Source: an uncultured Acidobacteriia bacterium (GTDB lineage: Bacteria > Acidobacteriota > Terriglobia > Bryobacterales > Bryobacteraceae). Taken from it: a DNA stretch of 49,260 bases. The number at the start of each line of letters is the position of its first letter. Position 1 is the first letter of the stretch. Position numbers and translations under genes: made by a program. The stretch spans positions 1 through 49,260 of the forward strand of contig CAIYDY010000096.1 in assembly GCA_903925015.1 (NCBI GenBank), written 5' to 3'. Positions 23,773 to 31,540 of this stretch are shown piece after piece. The notes below the pieces were generated by a model. It did no database searches. It saw only the letters and a list, made by a program, of their open reading frames with translations, and had not been told where the DNA came from.

Positions 23773-25095
23773 ATGTCAGCCGAGATGTTCCTGAATAAAA
23801 TGTTTCGCGCGTCAGCATCGATTGCCATCATCCTGGCCTGTGCTGCGGCCGCCCACTTTGCCACTGCGGGCACAGATCCGAAGAACGTCCTTACCGGCGA
23901 GGCCGCTTTTGCGAGCTTTAACAACGTGAAAGCGGGTGTTTGGCGGCATATTTCGGCCAAGGACCTGCCGAAGCCCGGCGCTACGCCGTCCTCGTCCAAT
24001 GGTGCGCGCATGGTTCCGCGTCCCGACGGCGCAACACCGGTGGCCCCGGCCGGATTCAAGGTAAATCTGTACGCCACCGGACTCAGGAACCCGCGCATCA
24101 TCCGCCGAGCTCCGAATGGGGATCTGTTTGTGGCGGAAACTGTTGGGTCGGGTGAAATCAAGATTTTCCGCGGCATCACGGCGGACGGCAAACCTCAAGA
24201 GACTTCGGTGTTCGCTACCGGCCTCAGGTCGCCGTTCGGGATCGCCTTCTATCCGCCGGGGCCGAATCCTACCCATGTCTATGTCGGAAACACCGAGTCG
24301 GTGGTACGTTTCGCGTACAAGAATGGCGACTTGAAGGCCACCGGCGAGCCGGAAACGGTCATTTCGGGCATTGCTGGCGGCGGGCACTCCACGCGGGATG
24401 TTACTTTCTCGCAGGATGGGAAGAAGTTGTTTCTCGCGGTGGGTTCACGGTCGAATGTGGACGACCCGGACACCACTCCGGGTGAGAAGATGCGGGCGAA
24501 CATCCTCCAGTACACGCCCGATGGCAAGTTTATGAAGGTGTACGGGGCCGGAATTCGGAATCCTGTCGGGATTGCCGTCAACCCGGTTACCGGCGAGCTT
24601 TGGTGTTCAGTGAACGAGAGGGACGCGCTGGGCGACAATTTGGTCCCGGACTACGTGACCAGCGTCAAGGAAGGTGGGTTTTACGGCTGGCCGTGGTTCT
24701 ACATTGGCGGAAACCAAGACCCTCGGCACGAGGGCAAACACCCGGAGCTCAAGGACAAGGTGATTGTTCCCGATGTGCTCTTGCAACCGCACAATGCTTC
24801 GCTGCAGATGACCTTCTATGACGGGAAGATGTTCCCGAAGGAGTATGACGGCGACATCTTCGCGGCTGAGCACGGGTCGTGGAACAAGTCGGTCCGCACT
24901 GGATATGAAGTTGTGCGCATTCCGTTGACCAAGGGCAAGGCGTCGGGGATCTACGAGGATTTTCTGACTGGATTCGTGACCGAGTCGGGTGATGTTTGGG
25001 GCCGCCCGGTGGGCGTGGCGACCGGGGCGGATGGATCTTTGCTGGTGACGGATGATGGATCGCGATCGATTTGGAGGGTTGCGACGGCGAAATAG
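23773..25095 (+). CDS. PQQ-type sugar (sorbosone/glucose) dehydrogenase-like protein
   Basis: 440 residues with an N-terminal hydrophobic signal (A-S-I-A-I-I-L-A-C-A-A-A-A-H-F). The rest is a six-bladed beta propeller of the soluble glucose/sorbosone dehydrogenase type: G-L-R-N-P-R-I-I, G-D-L-F-V-A-E-T, G-L-R-S-P-F-G-I-A-F, G-G-G-H-S-T-R-D-V-T-F (conserved His), G-I-R-N-P-V-G-I-A and F-A-A-E-H-G-S-W-N. Members use PQQ, or in some cases a haem, to oxidise sugars in the periplasm; the electron acceptor is not visible here. Met at 23785 (M-F-L-N-K) or 23800 could also be the start. It follows the M28 gene directly and converges with the gene at 25100. Confidence 0.85.
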   Translation: MSAEMFLNKMFRASASIAIILACAAAAHFATAGTDPKNVLTGEAAFASFNNVKAGVWRHISAKDLPKPGATPSSSNGARMVPRPDGATPVAPAGFKVNLYATGLRNPRIIRRAPNGDLFVAETVGSGEIKIFRGITADGKPQETSVFATGLRSPFGIAFYPPGPNPTHVYVGNTESVVRFAYKNGDLKATGEPETVISGIAGGGHSTRDVTFSQDGKKLFLAVGSRSNVDDPDTTPGEKMRANILQYTPDGKFMKVYGAGIRNPVGIAVNPVTGELWCSVNERDALGDNLVPDYVTSVKEGGFYGWPWFYIGGNQDPRHEGKHPELKDKVIVPDVLLQPHNASLQMTFYDGKMFPKEYDGDIFAAEHGSWNKSVRTGYEVVRIPLTKGKASGIYEDFLTGFVTESGDVWGRPVGVATGADGSLLVTDDGSRSIWRVATAK

Positions 25096-25099
25096 AATC

Positions 25100-25399
25100 T
25101 TAGGCGGTTCCAAGCCAGGCGATCATGTCGCGCAGCGCAGCATACGTCTGCAGCCGCGCTTCATCGGTGCCCGCAGTTTCCGCTTTGGCGACGTGCTCGC
25201 GCATTTGGCGGAAAACCACAGGTTCCATGGCCAGGAGTGCGTCGGAAGCGGAGGCGGCGTACTTGACCAGCACATATCGAACGAGCTGCGGTACCGGAAT
25301 TCCGGTCAAAGCGCTTAGGTTTTCCATTGTCGGCATGGGGTCTGTTGCGGTGTAGCACTCCACTTCGGCCCGGAAATTTGCGTGGAGGTCGTCTTCCAA
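25100..25399 (-). CDS. Small conserved protein, resembles DUF6027
   Basis: 99 residues from a TTG that lies 2 bp after the stop of the upstream gene, so it is likely translated from the same mRNA. The pattern F-R-A-E-V-E-C-Y-T-A-T-D-P-M-P-T, L-T-G-I-P-V-P-Q-L-V-R-Y-V-L-V-K-Y-A-A and E-P-V-V-F-R-Q-M is helical and recalls a small uncharacterised family (DUF6027 from memory; not certain). No membrane segment or catalytic motif. Confidence 0.6.
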   Translation of the reverse strand: MEDDLHANFRAEVECYTATDPMPTMENLSALTGIPVPQLVRYVLVKYAASASDALLAMEPVVFRQMREHVAKAETAGTDEARLQTYAALRDMIAWLGTA

Positions 25400-25401
25400 T
25401 C

Positions 25402-27309
25402 CTATTTTCCGCCCTTCATTGCCCTCAACACTTCCATCGTCTGGCGCGCCGGTTCCGACCGGGGATCGATCTTCAGCGCGATGTTCAGCTCAGCTTCCGC
25501 CTCGTCGAGCCGTGCCAAACCTGCCAGTTCGGCACCGATCTTGCCGTGGAGGACCGGATTGCCGGGCTGGAACTGGGAGGCTTCGCGGTAACGCGCCAGC
25601 GCATCCTCGTGCTTGCCCTTCTTCGATAGCTGGTCACCCCAAAGCAGGACCACTTCGCCGAGATGCTGGCGTGCCCGCGCGTCGTCGGGCCGTTCGCGCA
25701 GGACCTGGGCGAAATCCCCCGTAGCCAGTTCGTATTCGGCGTTCGCGGCTTCCACGCTCGCCAAGTCGTAGCGGGCATCGGTGTAAGTGGGGTCGATGAA
25801 CAGTGCCTGACGGAACTTTAGCTCCGCGTCCAGCAGTTTTCCAGCAGTGAACAGCGCGATCCCGCATTCGGTGGCGGCCAGAACGCTGCGTGGATCAGCC
25901 GAAAGGGCCTTCTCGAAGCGGGCCGCGGCGCCCAGGGCATCCCCCTGTGTCAGCAGCAAGTCGCCCATTGCGTAGTTCGCCCCAAAATCATCGGGGTACT
26001 TTTCGAGCCTGCGCTTGGTCAGGGACGCCTGAAGTTGGGGACGTCGGTCGCCCCCCTCCACCGGGAGGACCTGCAACCAGAAATGGCTCATTTCGTCGAT
26101 CGCCCGGTTTCCAGCCTTCACGGGCTGGGGAGGATTGCTGGGGTTGCGGGGATTGTCCTTCGAATTGTCGTAGTGGTACTTCATCGAAATGACGGTGCCC
26201 TTGGGAAGGACCAGAGGCTCCTTCAATCGGTAAACTCCTTGCCAGTTCAGGTCCCAGTTCGGGATGCGGACGAGCCACTTCATGGTGCCATCCGGCAAGG
26301 TCGCGAATGCCTCCATCACCTTGCCCAGATAGTGGGCGTGCGGGTAGACGGCCATCACCCGAACGTCCATTTCACACCGAAGCTCGTCGGTCACCACGAA
26401 ATCATGGTCCCCGGCCGGGATATCGAGGGCCCCGTCGTGTTCCAACTGCATCAGCATGGGGAACTGGGTTTGCGGCTTGTCCGTGAAGTAGAGGCCTATT
26501 TCGGGGTTGATCTCCTCGGGCTTGCCGGTCGGCTTGAGGTGGACGTTGAGGACGAGGCTCATTCCGGGGTCGGCGCGCCAAGCCATGCCGTCCGGGGCTT
26601 GGTTGGGCGCGCTGCCGGGTTTCCAGGACAGGAAATGGCCGTCGGGGTCGAAGGTGTCCTCTTCAAACGTCAGGTCCATGCCCTCGAAACCCTCGCCAGC
26701 GGCCGACTCCTGGCGACGGGAGCCGCCGGACCGGTCCACAACCACATTGGCATGGTGGAAGGCGCGCGGATTGCCGGGACGAACCTCCATGGCCCGGACC
26801 CAGCGGGTGGTGGTGATGGGCACGGGAATAATGAAATTCCAGAAAACCTCGGTTCCTTCCGGTTTCAGCTTGTAGGGCTTGGAAACGCGGACGACCAAGT
26901 CGGGTGGGCCTAACTGCCACTCACTGGAAAATTTTGGAGGCGCTTGGCCCTTGGCGGGAACGCCTGCGGGGGCACCGGATTTCGCCCAATCCCGGATTGT
27001 GCGGATTTGGTCGTCGGTGAGGCGGCGTTCCTCGACGAATTCGCCGTGGCCGGCTTCGGGAAGCCACGGTGGCATGTACCGGCTCGCGACTACCGACGCA
27101 ACTTGTGGCGCGTGCTTCCGCACGTCCTCGTAGGTGAGCAGGGAAAACGGCGCGGCTTCACCCGGCCGGTGGCAGGGCGAGCAGGATTGCCATACGATTG
27201 GGGCGACGTCTTTGTAAAAGGTCCCACGGGGAGCAGCTTTTTGAGCGTGCAGTCCGATTGCGGCTGCCCACAAGGAAAACAGAATCCGACAGACCGTCCT
27301 CACGCCCAT
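25402..27309 (-). CDS. Cytochrome c / copper monooxygenase-like / TPR fusion protein, exported
   Basis: 635 residues. A signal peptide (I-L-F-S-L-W-A-A-A-I-G-L-H-A-Q) is followed by a short cytochrome c domain with C43-S-P-C46-H47 and a possible Met79 ligand (R-Y-M-P-P-W). Residues ~135-420 resemble the two-domain copper type II monooxygenase (PHM) fold, with candidates for both copper sites: His185-His186, His257, His324-x-His326 and Met407. Residues ~440-635 are TPR repeats (A-A-R-F-E-K-A-L-S-A-D-P-R, and similar). It may oxidise an unknown substrate with electrons from the haem. The Met at 27309 was chosen for the signal peptide and the -10 box before it. Confidence 0.82.
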   Translation of the reverse strand: MGVRTVCRILFSLWAAAIGLHAQKAAPRGTFYKDVAPIVWQSCSPCHRPGEAAPFSLLTYEDVRKHAPQVASVVASRYMPPWLPEAGHGEFVEERRLTDDQIRTIRDWAKSGAPAGVPAKGQAPPKFSSEWQLGPPDLVVRVSKPYKLKPEGTEVFWNFIIPVPITTTRWVRAMEVRPGNPRAFHHANVVVDRSGGSRRQESAAGEGFEGMDLTFEEDTFDPDGHFLSWKPGSAPNQAPDGMAWRADPGMSLVLNVHLKPTGKPEEINPEIGLYFTDKPQTQFPMLMQLEHDGALDIPAGDHDFVVTDELRCEMDVRVMAVYPHAHYLGKVMEAFATLPDGTMKWLVRIPNWDLNWQGVYRLKEPLVLPKGTVISMKYHYDNSKDNPRNPSNPPQPVKAGNRAIDEMSHFWLQVLPVEGGDRRPQLQASLTKRRLEKYPDDFGANYAMGDLLLTQGDALGAAARFEKALSADPRSVLAATECGIALFTAGKLLDAELKFRQALFIDPTYTDARYDLASVEAANAEYELATGDFAQVLRERPDDARARQHLGEVVLLWGDQLSKKGKHEDALARYREASQFQPGNPVLHGKIGAELAGLARLDEAEAELNIALKIDPRSEPARQTMEVLRAMKGGK

Positions 27310-27315
27310 ACCTGT

Positions 27316-27321
27316 AGTGTA
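27316..27321 (-). promoter_or_regulatory. -10 box, leaderless start of the cytochrome/monooxygenase fusion gene
   Basis: On the minus strand TACACT is followed by 6 nt (ACAGGT) and then the ATG at 27309. No clear -35. Confidence 0.45.
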
Positions 27322-27337
27322 TTCGCCGTTGGGTGGA

Positions 27338-28324
27338 CTACGCGATGGCCCTGTGGTGAACGTTGCCGCGGGCATCCATTTCCCGAAGTTCGTCAAGTTC
27401 CAGCCCGGTGCGCTCGCAGGCGATTCTACGCCGCATATCTAGCCAAAGGTCCTCCGCTACACATGTGCCAAGTCTCACAGCGGTATCCTCGGCCAGAAAC
27501 AGGATGGCCTCCAAGTCGGACCGGGCGCTTTCGGGACGGTGGTGCATGGCGACGGCATCCCCGACGAAGGCCGGAATCTCCCAGCCTCGAAGCAATTGTT
27601 CTCCTAGACTGGCATGGTCGTTCCCGAACGCGAGTGTTTCGGCGTAGACGAGCGGGAATCCGGCTTCGAGCCAACGCTGCTCCGCGACCCGGGCATTGGC
27701 GGGGAGTGTGGCAAACCCGAGCCGTCCTATGTCATGGACCAATCCCGCGAGCCACGCGGTTTCCGGGTCGATGCCGCACGTGGTGGCGATCCTCGCGGCC
27801 GAATCGGCCACGATCTGTGAGTGGTCCCAAAGCTCCCTCAAGGCCGTCGACGCGAACAGACCGCCGAGTGAGGACGCAATGAGGGCCCTGCGGGCTTCGA
27901 GCACCCCCAGTCGCATTACTGCTTCGCGCAAGCGCACGATTTGGAACCGCGAGCCGTGCCGTGCCGAGTTCGAGGCAGCCAACAACCGCGCAGCCAGAAC
28001 CGGGTCCGTGGCGGCGATGCGCTCCAATTCGTCCACGGTGGCCGAATCCTCCGTCAGTCTCAGGAGGCTCGACACCGCCTTCGGCATGATCGGAAGTGCC
28101 GAGGGCCGGAATTGGACGCCGGGACGCACGATGTCCTCCAAGGTCTTCTGGGCCGGACCCCAGTCGTCCTCGGCGAAGAATGCTGCGATTGCCTCCGCGA
28201 TGGACCGCCCTTCGCAGACTGCAAACTCCACCGCCTGATCCATTGCGACACACAGGTCCGGTGGTGGGTTTCCCGGATACCGCGCCTCCAGCAGCGACTC
28301 CAAGAGCGCTACGCGTCGATTCAT
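27338..28324 (-). CDS. HDOD-domain signalling protein
   Basis: 328 residues. After an N-terminal helical part (1-85), an HDOD domain covers ~95-290: L-P-I-M-P-K-A-V-S-S-L-L-R-L, A-A-T-D-P-V-L-A-A-R-L-L-A-A-S-N-S, A-G-L-V-H-D-I-G-R-L and A-V-A-M-H-H-R-P. HDOD proteins are regulatory, often acting in motility or stress signalling, and usually lack phosphodiesterase activity. The ATG at 28324 has CGGAG nine bases upstream; a GTG at 28345 is an alternative. The upstream ~90 bp are A/T-rich and probably carry the promoter. Confidence 0.83.
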   Translation of the reverse strand: MNRRVALLESLLEARYPGNPPPDLCVAMDQAVEFAVCEGRSIAEAIAAFFAEDDWGPAQKTLEDIVRPGVQFRPSALPIMPKAVSSLLRLTEDSATVDELERIAATDPVLAARLLAASNSARHGSRFQIVRLREAVMRLGVLEARRALIASSLGGLFASTALRELWDHSQIVADSAARIATTCGIDPETAWLAGLVHDIGRLGFATLPANARVAEQRWLEAGFPLVYAETLAFGNDHASLGEQLLRGWEIPAFVGDAVAMHHRPESARSDLEAILFLAEDTAVRLGTCVAEDLWLDMRRRIACERTGLELDELREMDARGNVHHRAIA

Positions 28325-28418
28325 GTCAATGCTCCGTTTGAACACTTATCGGCAAACTACGGAGAAAACTTTAGTCTGGCGAAAAAGAAACTTAAAAATT
28401 CTTCCCGCCGGCGCAAAC

Positions 28419-29555
28419 TCATGCTGCCAAGGTCCCCCGGTGCCCGAAATAGGCAAGTGTGGCGTCGGCGATCCGCTGGCTCGCATGTCCGTCGCCGTAA
28501 GGGTTGTGGATGCGGGACATCGCGTCGCGGGCGGCGGGATCGTCCAGGAGTCGGGAAACCTCCGCGACAATCCGGTCCTCATCCGTTCCCGCCAGGCGCA
28601 CGGTTCCCGATTCGACAGCCTCGGGCCGCTCCGTTTTTTCCCGCATTACGATAATTGGCTTCCCGAGGGACGGCCCCTCCTCCTGGACTCCGCCCGAATC
28701 CGTCAGCAGGATGGTGGCGCGCCGCATCAAATCCACAAACGGCACGTAGTCCAAGGGCTCGATCAGGTGGATTCCGGGAACGTCGGCCAAGTGGCGGTGT
28801 ACCGGTCCTTGCACATTCGGGTTGCGGTGGACTGGGTACACGACCTGCACATCGCCGCGCGCAGCGATGCGCCTAACCGCACGGCAGATGTTCTCGAAGC
28901 CCTCGCCGAAACTCTCGCGACGGTGGGCGGTTACCAGAATCAACGGCTTGGCGGGAGTGAGGAAATCCCAAGCGGTGCGGGGGAGACCGCCATTGTCGAG
29001 CCTGTCGCGGACGTGGAGTACGGCGTCGATGCCTGTATTGCCTGTCACATGAATCGATTGCGGCAGTACCCCCTCGCCCACCAGATTGTCGCGTGCACCG
29101 TTGGTCGCCGCGAAATGGAGAGCCGACAGGCGTCCGGTGAGGACGCGGTTCATCTCCTCGGGAAAGGGCTGGGCCATGTCGCCGGTGCGGAGCCCGGCTT
29201 CCACATGTCCGATGGGAATCCGCGAATAGAATGCCGACAAAGCGCCGCAAAGCGTGGTTGTGGTGTCGCCTTGTACATACACAATATCCGGGCGTACCTC
29301 GGCATAGACTGGTTCCAAGGCCGCCAGCATGCGGGATGATGCCGCTGCCAGTGTCTGGCCAGGGGTCATCAGGTTCAAATCGTAGTCTGGAGTAACGCGG
29401 AAGGCCGTCAGGACTTGGTCCAGCATATGGCGGTGCTGGGCCGTGACGACCGTACGAACATCGAAGTAATCCCTCCTGTCCTGCAAATGCAGGATCAGTG
29501 GGCAAAGTTTGATGGCTTCCGGCCGGGTTCCGAAGACAAAGAGCGCTTTGACCAT
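28419..29555 (-). CDS. wecB: UDP-N-acetylglucosamine 2-epimerase (non-hydrolysing)
   Basis: 378 residues, the usual length. Converts UDP-GlcNAc to UDP-ManNAc for surface polysaccharide synthesis, in the cytoplasm. Family motifs are all present: F-G-T-R-P-E-A-I-K at the start, V-Q-G-D-T-T-T-T, H-V-E-A-G-L-R-T-G, P-F-P-E-E-M-N-R, V-T-A-H-R-R-E, and T-D-S-G-G-V-Q-E-E-G near the end. It lies 48 bp after infA on the same strand but has its own -10-like box, so it need not share the infA mRNA. No other polysaccharide gene is adjacent apart from uppS and the GT2 gene a few kb away. Confidence 0.94.
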   Translation of the reverse strand: MVKALFVFGTRPEAIKLCPLILHLQDRRDYFDVRTVVTAQHRHMLDQVLTAFRVTPDYDLNLMTPGQTLAAASSRMLAALEPVYAEVRPDIVYVQGDTTTTLCGALSAFYSRIPIGHVEAGLRTGDMAQPFPEEMNRVLTGRLSALHFAATNGARDNLVGEGVLPQSIHVTGNTGIDAVLHVRDRLDNGGLPRTAWDFLTPAKPLILVTAHRRESFGEGFENICRAVRRIAARGDVQVVYPVHRNPNVQGPVHRHLADVPGIHLIEPLDYVPFVDLMRRATILLTDSGGVQEEGPSLGKPIIVMREKTERPEAVESGTVRLAGTDEDRIVAEVSRLLDDPAARDAMSRIHNPYGDGHASQRIADATLAYFGHRGTLAA

Positions 29556-29561
29556 GTCTTC

Positions 29562-29567
29562 TTTATA
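29562..29567 (-). promoter_or_regulatory. -10 box, leaderless start of wecB
   Basis: TATAAA on the minus strand, then 6 nt (GAAGAC) and the ATG at 29555. No good -35 is seen. Confidence 0.4.
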
Positions 29568-29603
29568 GTGCCGGGGAGTGGAGACTTTTCTCCTGAATTT
29601 TTA

Positions 29604-29822
29604 CTAGCGGTGGCGGAACGTGATCCGGCCCTTGGTCAAGTCGTACGGAGAGAGTTCCATTGTGACCTTGTCACCAGCCAGGACACGGATGCGGTTGCGG
29701 CGCAAACGTCCGGCCAAGTGGGCGAGCACAACGCGCTCATGCTCCAACTGGACACTGAAAAGACCGCTGGGAAACTTCTCCAATACGGTTCCGGTTACTT
29801 CGATGCTGTCTTCCTTGCTCAT
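29604..29822 (-). CDS. infA: Translation initiation factor IF-1
   Basis: 72 residues, the standard size. An S1/OB-fold protein that binds the 30S A site. Motifs: [12 protein letters not shown] at the N-terminus, [20 protein letters not shown], and [14 protein letters not shown] at the end. The ATG at 29822 follows GAGGTGG, a good ribosome site. It is 104 bp downstream of the cold-shock gene on the same strand; no ribosomal-protein operon is next to it. Confidence 0.95.
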   Translation of the reverse strand: MSKEDSIEVTGTVLEKFPSGLFSVQLEHERVVLAHLAGRLRRNRIRVLAGDKVTMELSPYDLTKGRITFRHR

Positions 29823-29926
29823 TCCACCTCGTTGTTTCCACTGCGGCACGTGCCGCAAATCCAAACTGGCTGTTTTTAGTGAATTTGGCCGGCCCCATTG
29901 GGGACCGGCCCGTTCCCCGCGACGCC

Positions 29927-30130
29927 CTACACGGGCGAAACGTTGGACGCCTGCAGTCCCTTGGGACCGTTGGTGACCTCGAATTCGACCTGTGCGCCTT
30001 CATCCAAGGAGCGGTATCCACCCGACTGGATGGCCGAAAAATGGACGAAAACATCCTCGCCCGTTGCGCGTTGGATGAATCCAAATCCCTTTGCCGCGTT
30101 GAACCACTTCACTATGCCACGTTCTCTCAT
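29927..30130 (-). CDS. Cold-shock protein, CspA family
   Basis: 67 residues, single cold-shock domain. Binds single-stranded RNA/DNA and melts RNA hairpins. The RNP1 motif K-G-F-G-F-I-Q and the RNP2 motif V-F-V-H-F-S-A-I are intact; the protein starts [15 protein letters not shown] eight bases upstream supports the ATG at 30130 over the ATG at 30136. The leader holds a terminator-like hairpin at 30194-30235, which may matter for its control. Confidence 0.93.
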   Translation of the reverse strand: MRERGIVKWFNAAKGFGFIQRATGEDVFVHFSAIQSGGYRSLDEGAQVEFEVTNGPKGLQASNVSPV

Positions 30131-30193
30131 GCCCAAACCTCAATTGAAAATCACAGCTGCGCTTCCGCTCGCCCCATCCCCGTACCGCTATGC

Positions 30194-30235
30194 AAAAAAA
30201 ACGGGGCTGCCGCAGTTCTTGCCGCAGAGCCCCGT
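30194..30235 (-). terminator. Intrinsic terminator, possibly a cold-shock leader attenuator
   Basis: Read on the minus strand, ACGGGGCT (30235-30228 as ...AGCCCCGT on plus) pairs with AGCCCCGT around a loop containing a second small stem, and is followed by 8 consecutive T. It lies ~65 nt before the cold-shock ATG and ~155 nt after the uppS stop. It either ends the uppS transcript or stops cold-shock transcription early. Confidence 0.75.
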
Positions 30236-30275
30236 CGATCATTGCGATTAAGGACAAGCACCAGAGAAACGATCA

Positions 30276-30295
30276 GCTATACCTTCCAGTATAGC
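30276..30295 (-). promoter_or_regulatory. Small palindrome with -10-like TATACT
   Basis: GCTATAC at 30276-30282 and GTATAGC at 30289-30295 form a 7-bp inverted repeat. On the minus strand it contains TATACT (30293-30288), a plausible -10 for a leader starting about 150 nt before the cold-shock gene. No clear -35 is present, so this is only a candidate. Confidence 0.3.
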
Positions 30296-30389
30296 CTGGA
30301 ATAGCGCCGCGCGCATGGCCCGACCGTAGGGCGGAAGGAATGCCGTGCGGGACTAAGCGGTTTGGTATCAGATATTTCAGGTGATTTGC

Positions 30390-31142
30390 CTAATGGAGCC
30401 AGCGTTCCCTGGAGTAGGTTGGAAGTCGGGATGCCAGCGCGGCGGGAACATCGCCGAACCGGCGTTCCCGCCTGCGGAAGGCTGCAATGGCCTTGGCCAG
30501 GTCCTGCCCTCCAAATTCGGGCCACATGCGCCGGGTAAATACAAGCTCGGCATAGGCGCACTCCCAGAGGAGAAAATCGCTGAGGCGCTGCTCGCCGCCG
30601 GTGCGGATCAATAGGTCGACGGGTTGGGAACCGCCGCGGTTCGTTGCTGCCAGCATTTGTTCGAAGCGTTCCGTGGTAACGTCGCGGCCTGCGCAAAGAC
30701 CTGTAGCTGTCAGGATCGACTCCCTCCCCGAGTAGTCAATGGCCAACCGGAGGTGGAGCTTGTCGCAGGCCGACGTGGCGGCCTCGGCTTCATCGATGAT
30801 GGCAACCAGCGACTCCGGGAGCCGGTCGCGTCGGCCGATGACGGACAACCGCACCCGGTCGGCCAAAAGACGCGGAATCTCATCGGCGAGATACCATGCC
30901 AGCAATGCCATGATGGCGTCGACCTCCTCGGCTGGCCGCTTCCAGTTGTCGCATGAGAACGCATAGGCGGTCAACGTGGAGACACCGAAATCCGGTGCGG
31001 CACGGACGACGCGACGCAATGACTCCGACCCGGCTTGGTGGCCGGCGATCCTGGGAAAACCCCGGTCCGTCGCCCAGCGTCCGTTGCCGTCCATGATGAC
31101 CGCGACGTGCAATTTACTTTGTGTTGTAAAGTCGATAGGCAA
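30390..31142 (-). CDS. uppS: Isoprenyl (undecaprenyl) diphosphate synthase
   Basis: 250 residues. Condenses isopentenyl diphosphate onto farnesyl diphosphate to make the lipid carrier for cell-wall and surface glycans. Motifs: V-A-V-I-M-D-G-N-G-R-W-A with the catalytic Asp, G-H-Q-A-G, Y-A-F-S-C-D-N-W-K-R-P, and the C-terminal signature I-R-T-G-G-E-Q-R-L-S-D-F-L-L-W. The start is a TTG at 31142 with AGGGGG seven to eight bases upstream; a later ATG would remove the conserved first strand. It lies 11 bp after the regulator gene, so it is the third gene of that operon, and a palindrome matching the operon operator lies inside codons 4-9. Confidence 0.93.
   Translation of the reverse strand: MPIDFTTQSKLHVAVIMDGNGRWATDRGFPRIAGHQAGSESLRRVVRAAPDFGVSTLTAYAFSCDNWKRPAEEVDAIMALLAWYLADEIPRLLADRVRLSVIGRRDRLPESLVAIIDEAEAATSACDKLHLRLAIDYSGRESILTATGLCAGRDVTTERFEQMLAATNRGGSQPVDLLIRTGGEQRLSDFLLWECAYAELVFTRRMWPEFGGQDLAKAIAAFRRRERRFGDVPAALASRLPTYSRERWLH
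31116..31132 (-). promoter_or_regulatory. 17-bp palindrome inside the 5' end of uppS (second operator candidate)
   Basis: On the minus strand ACTTTACAACACAAAGT: ACTTT and AAAGT arms, 17 bp in all. It matches ACTTTGTATTGCAAAGT at 32199-32183 in 12 of 17 positions. It would let the winged-helix regulator act on uppS separately from the operon promoter. Confidence 0.5.
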
Positions 31143-31153
31143 ATTTTTTCCCC

Positions 31154-31534
31154 CTATTGGCCGCGGGTGGCCCGGATCAGTGCTTCCATGTGTTCCAAAT
31201 AGCCGGACATCGCGGTTCGGCCCTTTTCGGTGAGGCGGTATTCTGTGCGGGGAACCCGGCCCTCGAATCCCTTGGTGCATTCGATGTAGCCGGCTTCCTC
31301 CAACTTGCGCGAGTGGACGCTCAGGTTGCCGTCGGTTGTGGCGAGAATCTTCTTCAAATCCTTGAATGTCAGGGTTTCGTTGACCGATAGTGCGCTGACA
31401 ATGCCGAGCCGCAACCGTTCATGGATCACCTTGTCGAGGGAACGCGCACCAGAACCCACCGCCACGCTTGGGGATCGAACCACCGACGGAACAACCGTCG
31501 GTCCCGCCGCGACTGCAACCTTCGGTTTCAACAT
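31154..31534 (-). CDS. Winged-helix DNA-binding regulator
   Basis: 126 residues. After a low-complexity N-terminus (Val/Ser/Pro-rich, 1-32), a winged helix covers ~33-122: I-H-E-R-L-R-L-G-I-V-S-A-L-S, F-K-D-L-K-K-I-L-A-T-T-D-G-N-L-S-V-H-S-R-K-L-E (recognition helix), then the wing P-R-T-E-Y-R-L-T-E-K-G-R. This is the single-domain type (HTH_34-like) often found next to small membrane-protein genes. GGAGG overlaps the end of the preceding gene, six bases from its start. It probably represses its own operon through the ACTTT/AAAGT palindromes. Confidence 0.87.
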   Translation of the reverse strand: MLKPKVAVAAGPTVVPSVVRSPSVAVGSGARSLDKVIHERLRLGIVSALSVNETLTFKDLKKILATTDGNLSVHSRKLEEAGYIECTKGFEGRVPRTEYRLTEKGRTAMSGYLEHMEALIRATRGQ

Positions 31535-31540
31535 ATTGTC

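Noticed and set aside
23766-23776. TAGAATG at the start of the sugar dehydrogenase gene as a leaderless -10
   Set aside because: The box overlaps the ATG itself, so it cannot be the -10 for that start; the gene more likely reads through from the M28 gene.
26035-27882. Long plus-strand frames opposite the cytochrome/copper/TPR gene and HDOD gene
   Set aside because: The minus strand carries haem, copper-ligand, TPR and HDOD motifs; the plus frames are low-information shadows.
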